21,706 bases of DNA from positions 1-21,706 of the forward strand of contig JAQVOZ010000003.1 of NCBI GenBank assembly GCA_028702365.1. Direction: 5' to 3'. The position numbers and the translations under genes were made by a program. Positions within the stretch are counted from its first letter, which is position 1, and the number at the start of each line of letters is the position of its first letter. This document shows positions 1 to 6,579 of the stretch, piece after piece. The stretch comes from Candidatus Omnitrophota bacterium. Its GTDB lineage: Bacteria > Omnitrophota > Gorgyraeia > Duberdicusellales > 4484-171. The notes below the pieces were generated by a model. That model worked only from the letters and a program-made list of their open reading frames with translations. It did no database searches and was not told the origin of the DNA.

Positions 1-409
1 CATTAGGCGGGAATGTGTAAATAACAGCGAAACCTTCCTCCAACAATTTTGCATTTACTAATGTATTCCCAACGAAACAATAACCGAGCAGGCGTTTGTA
101 TTTATCGGTTTTTTCTACGTCAAATTCTATGCGCACGATTTTATTCCTTACAAGGTTTTCGTTAAGCTTTTTCGCTTCCAGCGCAAAGGGCTGTGGTTTG
201 TAGGAAAAACGGCCATTTTGTTTTATTTTTATCTCAGGGGTGTCTATACCTATATAACGCAGGGTTTCTCCGTTTTCGAGCCTTACAGTATCGCCGTCAA
301 TTACTTTGGCTACTCGTATGCGTGAGTAGTCATAATTTGTGGTGCAAGAACAAATAAAAATTAGAGAAAATCCAACCAGAATTTTGTTTAGAGTTTTTTT
401 GCTGTTCAC
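1..409 (-). CDS. Thermonuclease (SNase-like) family lipoprotein, 3' end missing
   Basis: This frame starts with GTG at 409 and stays open to the window edge, giving 136 visible residues. The N-terminus has a short basic stretch, a hydrophobic segment and a lipobox-like end (I19-C20-S21-C22), so it is probably an exported lipoprotein, although Cys at -2 is unusual. The rest is a staphylococcal-nuclease-like fold: VIDGDT at 37-41 with D38/D40, R51 and IGIDTPE at 53-59 with D56 and E59, then DKYKRLLGY at 102-110 carrying the second catalytic Arg (R106). These are the calcium-binding and catalytic positions of the family, so an active secreted nuclease is plausible. The GTG start was chosen because it overlaps the upstream stop (GTGA) and gives an intact signal sequence; no upstream ATG exists in this frame. 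The coupling places it at the tail of the hydrogenase transcript. Its C-terminus lies outside the window. Confidence 0.85.
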   Translation of the reverse strand, partial: MNSKKTLNKILVGFSLIFICSCTTNYDYSRIRVAKVIDGDTVRLENGETLRYIGIDTPEIKIKQNGRFSYKPQPFALEAKKLNENLVRNKIVRIEFDVEKTDKYKRLLGYCFVGNTLVNAKLLEEGFAVIYTFPPN

Positions 410-816
410 TGCAGGTCTTGTACGATTTTAACGAAGATTTTTTGTGCAAATTGCGGCTTTGGAAGAAGATATTTACGCGCGGAAATCTTTAGTTTTTGCA
501 TTGACGGGCTTATAGTATCTATCTTGATGGTTACGTCATTATCCGTTACTTTTGCTTTTATGAGCCCTTTTGATTCATTTGAAGACAATATTTCAGCTTT
601 TAAATTCTGTAATCTATCGATTGAAACATCCCAAAGGGTGCGGTAATCGCATTTTACTTCCCCGATTGCCGAGTCGTTGCTTAGGGTATAACCTGCAACC
701 ACGCCGGTACCTACAAGAATAGGGACGCATGCGTTAATTGCGCATAAAGAAAAAAACATAACACCCAAATAAATAATTTTTTTGAAGGAAATGCTTTTGG
801 GGCAAGATTTATTCAT
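406..816 (-). CDS. DUF3568-like small lipoprotein
   Basis: The product is 136 residues with a basic N-terminus, a hydrophobic stretch (about 14-28) and a lipobox ending at C30 (AINAC), so it is predicted to be lipid-anchored. The mature part starts with a Gly/Val-rich segment (VGTGVVAGY) and continues with CDYRTLWDVSIDRLQNL, a short SSNESKGLIKAKVTD strand region and a beta-rich C-terminus. That layout is the one I associate with DUF3568 lipoproteins (a Tyr-x-x-x-x-x-x-Val/Trp helix followed by a K-A-K strand). The function of that family is unknown. The gene lies 11 bases after the HAD/maturation-protease gene and overlaps the nuclease gene by GTGA, so it is probably co-transcribed with both. 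No strong Shine-Dalgarno sequence precedes the ATG. The family assignment rests on overall pattern, not on catalytic residues. Confidence 0.7.
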   Translation of the reverse strand: MNKSCPKSISFKKIIYLGVMFFSLCAINACVPILVGTGVVAGYTLSNDSAIGEVKCDYRTLWDVSIDRLQNLKAEILSSNESKGLIKAKVTDNDVTIKIDTISPSMQKLKISARKYLLPKPQFAQKIFVKIVQDLQ

Positions 817-827
817 GAAAATAATTC

Positions 828-1922
828 TTAAGGGCGTTCTTTGGAAAAATGTTTTGCAAAAAAATTACCCAGAATTTGGAGTTCTCTTTCTGCCGGTTTA
901 CTTAAATTATTTCCCAAAGAAAAATTAAATCCATTTATCGCAAGAAACAGTATATCAGAGCAATTTATGTTTTGCAAGTATTCAACAACAAGTGAAAGCG
1001 AGCCGTCATGAGTTAGATGTAAAGATAAATCTTTAATGTTATCCGGAGTAAAACAGCCAAATGTTTGCGTGGGGTTAGAAGCGCAATCGGCAAAAATAAC
1101 AAGTTCGGGCTTCTCTTTTTCTATTTTTCCTAAGTAATTTTCAACCGCAGAGCCCGCGCTTATTGTTTTAAGATTGGTTGTATCTTTTATTTTTTCGGTT
1201 AAGTATATGCCTAATCCGTCATCGGATTTATTTATGTTCCCAATGCCGACGATAAGCGTTCTTTTATGTTTTTTTATCTTATCTTTTAATGATTTTAAGA
1301 TATTTTTTTCCTCCTCAGTGGGTATCGCAATGTTGTGTGAATTTAGTGCGGACAATAATTCGCCAAAACCGGTAAAATTGATACAGGCGAGATTAAGTTG
1401 TTTTGCCTCGCATATAAGGTCAGGCCTGTCGTCTACATAGATTATATCTTCGTATTTATGCCCGCTTATTTTCCTAAGCAGCTGATAAATTTCTTTTTCC
1501 GGTTTTAGCGATTTTGCCTTGTAGGACAGTATAAGCCCGTTAAATAACGAAAAAACATCCGGATATTTTTTATGCAGGTATTCAAAATGAAGTTCATTTA
1601 TGTTGGATATAAGATAGACAGGATAAACATAGCTTAGCCTTTCCACCAGGCCTACGACATCTGTATTTAATGAAAAGATGTCGCACCAATTCTCTATGAA
1701 TTCCTCGTAAGTAGCTGACAGCTTAAAGGCATTTTTGAATTTTTCATAAAACTCACGTGCGCCTATCAGGCCTTTTTCGAAATCCTTGGCAAAATCGTTA
1801 AAAAAAAGCTGATGGATTATTTCTTGCGATGATGTTTCAACCCTTGACTCAATTTTCTTTAAGGCAATATTATAGTCAAAATCGAATAAAACTTTTCCCA
1901 GGTCAAAAGCAAAGCATTTCAT
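828..1922 (-). CDS. Fusion of HAD-family phosphatase (YihX-like) and HycI-type hydrogenase maturation protease (peptidase M52)
   Basis: The 364-residue protein has two complete domains. Residues 1-200 are a HAD hydrolase of the YihX/FMN-phosphatase kind: nucleophile D7 in FDLGKV, a helical cap, motif II S106 in LISNIN, motif III K140 in SLKPE, and motif IV DD at 164-165. Residues 222-360 are a nickel-dependent hydrogenase maturation protease: GIGN at 226-229 followed by D234-D235-G-L-G, D279 in FADC, and H305 in LTHDG. These match the Asp, Asp and His nickel-binding positions of HycI/HybD. The protease would remove the C-terminal tail of the [NiFe] large subunit after nickel insertion, and the large subunit encoded at 8195-9379 has such a tail. 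A Lys/Glu-rich linker (about 201-221) joins the domains. The HAD substrate is unknown. No other hydrogenase maturation genes (hypA-F) are in the window. The gene follows the HycF-like gene by 30 bases. Confidence 0.9.
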   Translation of the reverse strand: MKCFAFDLGKVLFDFDYNIALKKIESRVETSSQEIIHQLFFNDFAKDFEKGLIGAREFYEKFKNAFKLSATYEEFIENWCDIFSLNTDVVGLVERLSYVYPVYLISNINELHFEYLHKKYPDVFSLFNGLILSYKAKSLKPEKEIYQLLRKISGHKYEDIIYVDDRPDLICEAKQLNLACINFTGFGELLSALNSHNIAIPTEEEKNILKSLKDKIKKHKRTLIVGIGNINKSDDGLGIYLTEKIKDTTNLKTISAGSAVENYLGKIEKEKPELVIFADCASNPTQTFGCFTPDNIKDLSLHLTHDGSLSLVVEYLQNINCSDILFLAINGFNFSLGNNLSKPAERELQILGNFFAKHFSKERP

Positions 1923-1952
1923 ATTTTGTCAGGCTGTTTAAGAATAGCAATT

Positions 1953-2555
1953 TTATGAAGTAAAGACTGCTTCTCTGCGGCACTTAGGGCAAAGAACGCT
2001 GAAGCGGTCGGCTCGTTGAATCGGCCCTTCTTTTTCGGGTATTTCTGCGTTTATTGAAAGAGCTTTTTGGTTAAACGCAAGCAGGGTTGTGTTTGGCGGA
2101 TATAGGGCCCCAAGTTTTTCTATCGTCCAGCTTAAATGGTCGCGGCAAGCAAAAGGCGCGTTGCAATGTTCGCAAAAAATCATTTCTTTTTCAATTGTCT
2201 GGCGAAGCGTGCTTCTCTCTTCTGTAGTTGCAATGTCGAATTCGTTTGAAAGCATTATTCCTTCAACGCTTACGCAGTTAAGTTCGCATTGTCCGCAGGC
2301 AATGCATATATCCCAGTTAATAGTTAAGATACGTTTTGCTTTATTTCCGGTTCTAACATCTTTAAAAGTTAATGCTTTCGTAGGGCAGACGTTTACGCAG
2401 GCGGTGCACCCAATACATTTATCTTCGTAATAGTAAGGCCTTCCGCGAAATGAACTGAAAGGGACAAAGGGCACTTTCGGAAATTTGGTTGTATACGGTT
2501 TGGTAAAAAAAGATTTTAAGGCGCCCTTTATTTCTCTTAATTTTGGATATTTCAT
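1953..2555 (-). CDS. hycF: HycF/MbhN-type 2x[4Fe-4S] ferredoxin subunit of the membrane-bound hydrogenase
   Basis: This 200-residue protein has two ferredoxin motifs: C47, C50, C53 and C57 (CIGCTACVNVCP) and C84, C87, C90 and C94 (CIACGQCELNC, with Val instead of the usual Pro after the last Cys). Family knowledge places it as the NuoI-type subunit that carries electrons along the peripheral arm to the small subunit. The N-terminal FRGRP immediately before the first cluster, and a C-terminal region with C128-x2-C131-x5-C137 and C189-x2-C192, resemble E. coli HycF/HyfH more than archaeal MbhN, which is shorter. The extra Cys pairs could bind zinc or another cluster. The gene lies nine bases after mrpG and is part of the same run. 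The assignment as the NuoI-type subunit is firm; the gene symbol is by similarity only. Confidence 0.88.
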   Translation of the reverse strand: MKYPKLREIKGALKSFFTKPYTTKFPKVPFVPFSSFRGRPYYYEDKCIGCTACVNVCPTKALTFKDVRTGNKAKRILTINWDICIACGQCELNCVSVEGIMLSNEFDIATTEERSTLRQTIEKEMIFCEHCNAPFACRDHLSWTIEKLGALYPPNTTLLAFNQKALSINAEIPEKEGPIQRADRFSVLCPKCRREAVFTS

Positions 2556-2564
2556 ATTTTTATG

Positions 2565-2879
2565 TTATTTGTAATCATTACCCAGGCTTTTGTCGCACAG
2601 TTTTACATTTGCCTTTAAGGAAGCGCGCGCAAGTGCGTGGGAAGCCGTGGGCGATATAAAAAGTAAAAAAATAATCGTTAATATGCATTTTACTCCGGCA
2701 GTATTCAGCCCGATAATGAACAATGTTCCAAGTAGTATGCTGCAGGTTCCAAAAGTTACGCATTTAGTCGATGCCTGCAGCCTATTGTATACATCCGGCA
2801 GCCTGATAAGGCCCAGGCAGCCTATAAAATCGAATATGAGCCCGGCTGTTATAAAAATTATCCCCAGTATATTATTCAT
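2565..2879 (-). CDS. mrpG: MrpG/MnhG/MbhC-type antiporter subunit
   Basis: I place the start at the ATG at 2879, giving 104 residues. The longer open frame to 2948 adds a 23-residue soluble stretch that lies inside mrpF and is unlike the family. The protein begins MNNILGIIFITAGLIFDFIG and has GLIRLPDVYNRLQASTK, the signature loop of MrpG (GLLRFPDxYxRLHAxTK), with three predicted membrane helices. MrpG is a small membrane subunit of the multisubunit Mrp cation/proton antiporter, and its homologue MbhC sits in the sodium-translocating part of archaeal membrane-bound hydrogenase. The ATG overlaps the stop of mrpF (an 8-base overlap), indicating translational coupling. Confidence 0.87.
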   Translation of the reverse strand: MNNILGIIFITAGLIFDFIGCLGLIRLPDVYNRLQASTKCVTFGTCSILLGTLFIIGLNTAGVKCILTIIFLLFISPTASHALARASLKANVKLCDKSLGNDYK

Positions 2880-3240
2880 CGAAGTCTTTGCCCTCCAAAA
2901 ACTTGGTAAAAGCCAATGTTGAAATAAAGCTTTGCAGCGCCCATGCAATACCTATATCCATATACCATGTTCTTTTGGTGCTTATGCTTAAAAGCGCACA
3001 TATGCCTATTATTAGTATTCCAAGCATGTCCATTCCGGCTATTCTGTCGGCACTGGTTGGGCCACGCAGGACACGAAAGAGGCAAAAAAATGCGCATAAA
3101 AGAATAATGCTTATGCCGCGCTTTAGTAACCATAGAAACGGCAGCTGCTGGTAAATAAGTATTTCTAAAGGGAAAAATGCTATTAGCGCAAGTACTATTA
3201 ATATTGCCGCAAATCCTATTAGGTAACGTAATGTTTTCAT
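2872..3240 (-). CDS. mrpF: MrpF/MnhF/MbhB-type antiporter subunit, N-terminally extended
   Basis: The protein has 122 residues, longer than the roughly 85-95 usual for MrpF. The diagnostic motif FRVLRGPTSADRIAGMDMLG (about 55-74) matches the MrpF loop RxxRGPTxxDRxxAxDxxG. It is followed by two membrane helices. Ahead of the motif are a first hydrophobic segment (about 6-24) and a second that leads into the motif, so the extra length looks like one additional N-terminal helix. MrpF belongs to the ion-translocating module; in hydrogenase complexes the homologue is MbhB. The start lies three bases after the mrpE stop. No alternative downstream Met gives a complete first helix, so the longer form is kept. 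Confidence 0.87.
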   Translation of the reverse strand: MKTLRYLIGFAAILIVLALIAFFPLEILIYQQLPFLWLLKRGISIILLCAFFCLFRVLRGPTSADRIAGMDMLGILIIGICALLSISTKRTWYMDIGIAWALQSFISTLAFTKFLEGKDFDE

Positions 3241-3243
3241 GGG

Positions 3244-3753
3244 TTATTCAAAAATTTTTATAATTATTTTTTCAAACCTTTCGATGATTTTTTCTATTTT
3301 TTTTCTGTCCATCTGTTTGATGTCAATCCAATGCAGATATATTAAACCTTTTTCCTTTTCGATATCTATGGTTATCGCACCCTTGGCAAGCGTTAAGCTG
3401 TTTGCAAGGTAGGTTAAGCCTATATCTGTTTTTAGGTTAGTTTTAAATTTTAAAACCGCCGGATTTAAAGGTATATCTCTTGCTATGAGCCGCGCCATCA
3501 TTTCAATATTGATTTTAAGGCATTCCCATGTGCACAAGCCCAAAAAACAAATAAACCAAAGATAGCGTTTGTATTCCAGGAATAAAGCCGGACGCCCCGT
3601 AAACAAATCTCCGCATAGGAGGGTTATAAAAAAAGCCACAGCCGCACCTACCAAAAGATTTTGCCAGTCCAAAAGGCTTTGCCAGCTGGGTGAATAGCAC
3701 AAAAATATCCAGACGAGAAAGCAAAAAACAAATAATACTAATTTATTTTTCAT
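3244..3753 (-). CDS. mrpE: MrpE/MnhE/MbhA-type antiporter subunit
   Basis: This 169-residue protein fits MrpE in length and layout. It has two or three N-terminal membrane helices (about 5-20, 32-50 and 63-80), then a cytoplasmic domain with LTYLANSLTLAKGAITIDIEK (written here only to mark position, about 114-134), which corresponds to the conserved L-x-x-A-x-S-I-T-L-T-P-G-T motif of MrpE, followed by YLHWID. MrpE is required for assembly of the Mrp antiporter; MbhA is its hydrogenase homologue. The start codon lies inside the 3' end of mrpD (an 11-base overlap), so its translation is probably coupled. The Thr-Pro-Gly of the motif reads Ala-Lys-Gly here, a modest divergence. Confidence 0.88.
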   Translation of the reverse strand: MKNKLVLFVFCFLVWIFLCYSPSWQSLLDWQNLLVGAAVAFFITLLCGDLFTGRPALFLEYKRYLWFICFLGLCTWECLKINIEMMARLIARDIPLNPAVLKFKTNLKTDIGLTYLANSLTLAKGAITIDIEKEKGLIYLHWIDIKQMDRKKIEKIIERFEKIIIKIFE

Positions 3754-5245
3754 ATAAAGCCTGCGTTACCAAATCGCTATATTTCATGCCTCTGGTTAAG
3801 CTTTCCTGTGCCGGTTTTAAAAAATAATCCGCAATTTTAGGCATCATCAGCACTGCGCCAAAAATACAGATAATTGAAAGCGCAATCATCGAAGATTTCA
3901 TGAAAATTGGCACTTCCCGGATATTTTTATTAATCTCTTTTAATTGTCCGAAAAAAGTATATTTTTGAAATTTCAAAATATAAGAAATCGTAAGAATCGC
4001 GCCAACAATAGCTAAAATGCCATAACCGACATAACCGCTTTTAATGCAGGCAGCGATAATCAATAATTTACTGAAAAATCCGGCAAAAGGCGGTATTCCG
4101 GATATGCTCATTGATGCCGCCAGCGAAGTTGCTGAAGTCGTCGGCATTTTTGTCCGTAGCCCTCCAAGCTTTTCTAAGTCTCTAGTGCCTGTTGCGTATT
4201 CAATGGCGCCAGAGTTTAGAAATAGCAAAGACTTAAATGCGGAATGGTTAAATAAATGTAAAAGAGCTCCGGTTATTGCAAGGGGCGAACCAATTCCCAG
4301 GCCCAATATTATATACCCTACCTGGCTTACGGAAGAATAACCAAGTAATCTTTTTATGTCGTTTTGCCCTAAAGCAAGTAATCCTCCCACGATTATTGAA
4401 AGGGCTCCCAGAAACATAAAAAGCTGGCTAATTCCGCTGTTCATGCCGAAAACATTGTAAAAAATGCGGCATAACGTATATATGCCTAAGGATTTTATAA
4501 AAATTCCCGAAAGCATTGCCGAAATAGGTGCCGGTGCAGCCGGATGCGCATCGGGCAGCCAGGCGTGAAAAGGTACAATCGCTGATTTTATGCCAAAACC
4601 GGCAATGAACAAAACGCTCACAAAAGCAATAACGCTATTTATACCATTTTGGGCGATGGCTGATGCAATATTTGCCATATTCAAAGTAGAAGTATAAGCA
4701 TATAAAAAAGCTATGGCGAGAAGTATGCATAAAGAGCCGACAACTCCGATAATTGTATACTTCAGGGAAGCTTCAAGCTCTTCTTTTTCCGTACCAAAGG
4801 CTACCAATGCATAGCTTGCTATGGAAGCTATTTCGTAAAAAACGAAAAGATTAAAAATATCTCCGGTTATAACAACTCCGTTCATTCCTCCGACCATAAG
4901 CATAAAAAGTGCGTAGAATTTATCTTTTGCGCTAAACCTGTTCATATAATTAACGGAAAAAATGTTTACCATAAAGGCGATAAAATTTACTATCGTGAGC
5001 ATAAAAATACTTAGGCCGTCCAGAACCAAAGTTATCCCGCCGGGCATGCCCCAGCCGCCGACTTTGTATACTAATGCTCCGGTGTAATTGTGTGTCGTAA
5101 AAACGAAAAATAGCGAAAGAGCAAAAAGAAAAAAAGTAATGATAACAGAAAAAATATCGCAAAGCTTGTTTTTATTTTTCCCGGCGAGCGAAATAAAAAA
5201 TGCTGCGCCAAGAGGTAAAATAACTAATAAAGGAATGAATTGCAT
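3743..5245 (-). CDS. mrpD: MrpD/MnhD/MbhH-type proton- or cation-translocating subunit
   Basis: At 500 residues this is a full-length member of the antiporter-like family related to NuoN/NuoM/NuoL, with about 14 predicted membrane helices. It keeps the key charged residues: E138 in VFYEIASIASYAL (TM5 Glu), K220 in GFGIKSAIVPFHAW (TM7 Lys) and K251. The loop DAHPAAPAPISAMLSG (about 232-247) is typical of MrpD. Later conserved parts are IKRLLGYSSVSQVGYI, HLFNHSAFKSLLF and ISGIPPFAGFFSK. It would form one of two ion channels in this complex. The start is one base after the mrpC stop, and the 3' end overlaps mrpE. Confidence 0.92.
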   Translation of the reverse strand: MQFIPLLVILPLGAAFFISLAGKNKNKLCDIFSVIITFFLFALSLFFVFTTHNYTGALVYKVGGWGMPGGITLVLDGLSIFMLTIVNFIAFMVNIFSVNYMNRFSAKDKFYALFMLMVGGMNGVVITGDIFNLFVFYEIASIASYALVAFGTEKEELEASLKYTIIGVVGSLCILLAIAFLYAYTSTLNMANIASAIAQNGINSVIAFVSVLFIAGFGIKSAIVPFHAWLPDAHPAAPAPISAMLSGIFIKSLGIYTLCRIFYNVFGMNSGISQLFMFLGALSIIVGGLLALGQNDIKRLLGYSSVSQVGYIILGLGIGSPLAITGALLHLFNHSAFKSLLFLNSGAIEYATGTRDLEKLGGLRTKMPTTSATSLAASMSISGIPPFAGFFSKLLIIAACIKSGYVGYGILAIVGAILTISYILKFQKYTFFGQLKEINKNIREVPIFMKSSMIALSIICIFGAVLMMPKIADYFLKPAQESLTRGMKYSDLVTQALYEK

Positions 5246-5246
5246 T

Positions 5247-5585
5247 TTAGCCTTTCAGTTTATTGATTTTTGTAATATCGAAAGTCCCGTATTTTTCATA
5301 TATCCTTATTGCAATGCCTACTAATAATGCTGTTGTTGCCAGGCTTATGACTATAGCTGTCATCGCCATTGCCTGCGGAAGAGGGTCAACCATATCTAAA
5401 ATTTGCTGGTCTGGTGAATATAAAGGCGAACGGCCGTTCATTTTGTAGCCGAAAAGTATAAGGAAAAGATTAATTGCATACTCGCAGATTACGATGCCGA
5501 TTATCATCTTTATGATGTTACGTTTACGTAAAATTGCATAAAGGCCTACGCAAAATAATATTAAGCATAAAAAATAAGTACTCAT
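5247..5585 (-). CDS. mrpC: MrpC/MnhC/MbhG-type (NuoK-like) antiporter subunit
   Basis: The 112-residue protein has three predicted membrane helices and the family pattern of MrpC: an early GLYAILRKRNIIKMIIGI segment, then EYAINLFLILFGY, then DPLPQAMAMTAIVISLATTALLVGI, which corresponds to the DPLPQALVLTAIVIGxAxTA motif. Related NuoK carries conserved glutamates in helices 2 and 3; here one Glu (in ICEYAINL) is retained. The gene is one base upstream of mrpD and eight bases after mrpB, as in standard Mrp operons (B-C-D order). It contributes to the membrane arm that links the redox module with ion translocation. Confidence 0.9.
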   Translation of the reverse strand: MSTYFLCLILFCVGLYAILRKRNIIKMIIGIVICEYAINLFLILFGYKMNGRSPLYSPDQQILDMVDPLPQAMAMTAIVISLATTALLVGIAIRIYEKYGTFDITKINKLKG

Positions 5586-5593
5586 ATTCTTTG

Positions 5594-6046
5594 TTATTTT
5601 TCTTTTTTTGGGGGCGTAAACTTTAATAGCACTAAAACTAAAAATATTCCGAACAGGCCGAGAGAAACTTCAAGCAATGCGAGCGCAACGTTTGAAATTG
5701 GAATAGTGCCCGCAGAAAGCAGCTTAAACGGTATACCTTTCGGCAGCCAGTTAGAGAAAAAATAACCGCCGAAAAATCCGAGCACTGCTATTGTCAAAAA
5801 CATAAGCGCGCCGAGGCTTTCCAAAAATGATATCATTGGTTGAGGTACTTTTCTTAATATTTCTTCTTTTCCAAAAGCAAGCATCAAAAGTATGTAGCTA
5901 AGCGCGATAATAAAGCCTCCCGCGAATCCTCCGCCTGGTGAAATATGGCCGTGTAGAACTATGTAAATTCCGTAAAGCAGTATAAAACCTACAAGAAGGC
6001 GCGTGATGGTCTTAACTATCAGGCTCATTCCGTTATTCTGATTCAT
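5594..6046 (-). CDS. mrpB: MrpB/MnhB/MbhF-type antiporter subunit
   Basis: This 150-residue membrane protein has the MrpB signature HGHISPGGGFAGGFI (about 32-46), four predicted helices and a basic C-terminal end. The first Met lies inside the preceding gene (a 14-base overlap), with a weak purine-rich GGTAAAG nearby. A second in-frame Met at residue 7 (6028) is also possible, because MrpB proteins often begin MSxIVxTxxR, as the sequence from residue 7 does. In Mrp and Mbh complexes this subunit sits beside the MrpA C-terminal region. The gene order is consistent: MbhDE-type, then B, C, D, E, F and G. Confidence 0.9.
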   Translation of the reverse strand: MNQNNGMSLIVKTITRLLVGFILLYGIYIVLHGHISPGGGFAGGFIIALSYILLMLAFGKEEILRKVPQPMISFLESLGALMFLTIAVLGFFGGYFFSNWLPKGIPFKLLSAGTIPISNVALALLEVSLGLFGIFLVLVLLKFTPPKKEK

Positions 6047-6578
6047 CGTCTTTACCTGCTTTTGTAAGTTTCCCCTTTTTACGCATTATCGCCATAATTC
6101 CTATTGCCGCTGCGAACAATACTGTGGCTTCGCCTAGCGTATCGTAGGCGCGGAAATTTAAATTTATTGCCGATACGACATTAGTTGCATGGATTGTTTT
6201 AAAAGTTTCGCCAAGATAAAAATTCGATGTTTTCATCAAAGGGTTTCCAAAGGAAGGCAGGCTCGAGATAGCTGCATAACCATAGCTTAAGAATATAACA
6301 AGAAAAGCTATGCAAGCTAAAGTGTTTACAAACCATCTACCCGATGTAGAAAAAGGAAGGTCTATCTTTATAGTCGCCCGGATAAGTATTATAAGGCATA
6401 AGATTTCAACTACAAGCTGTGTAATTGCCAGGTCGGGTGCTTTAAGGGCTAAAAAACTTATTACCAAGCCAAAACCAGCCACTCCTACGGCAACAACCGA
6501 GCTGAGCAGGTCTTTTACTTCAACCGCAACTATGGCTGCAATAATGATAAATATTAGAAGCAGGTTTATTTCAATCAT
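6033..6578 (-). CDS. MrpA C-terminal/MbhD-MbhE-type membrane subunit (DUF4040 family)
   Basis: The 181-residue protein joins two parts that are separate genes (mbhD and mbhE) in archaeal Mbh and form the C-terminus of MrpA in Mrp antiporters. The first part has VEVKDLLSSVVAVGVAGFGL and KAPDLAITQLVVEIL (about 46-60), matching the DUF4040 motif PDLALTQLLVE. The second part has a soluble loop and then TNVVSAINLNFRAYDTLGEA (about 131-150), matching NVVNVILVDFRGFDTLGE of MrpA/MbhE. It ends with a charged tail. It begins one base after the NuoL-type gene. Together with that gene it makes up the equivalent of a whole MrpA. Confidence 0.87.
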   Translation of the reverse strand: MIEINLLLIFIIIAAIVAVEVKDLLSSVVAVGVAGFGLVISFLALKAPDLAITQLVVEILCLIILIRATIKIDLPFSTSGRWFVNTLACIAFLVIFLSYGYAAISSLPSFGNPLMKTSNFYLGETFKTIHATNVVSAINLNFRAYDTLGEATVLFAAAIGIMAIMRKKGKLTKAGKDDESE

Positions 6579-6579
6579 A

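Noticed and set aside
2880..2948. Longer N-terminus for MrpG
   Set aside because: The additional 23 residues are soluble and lie within mrpF; the Met at 2879 gives the usual MrpG beginning.
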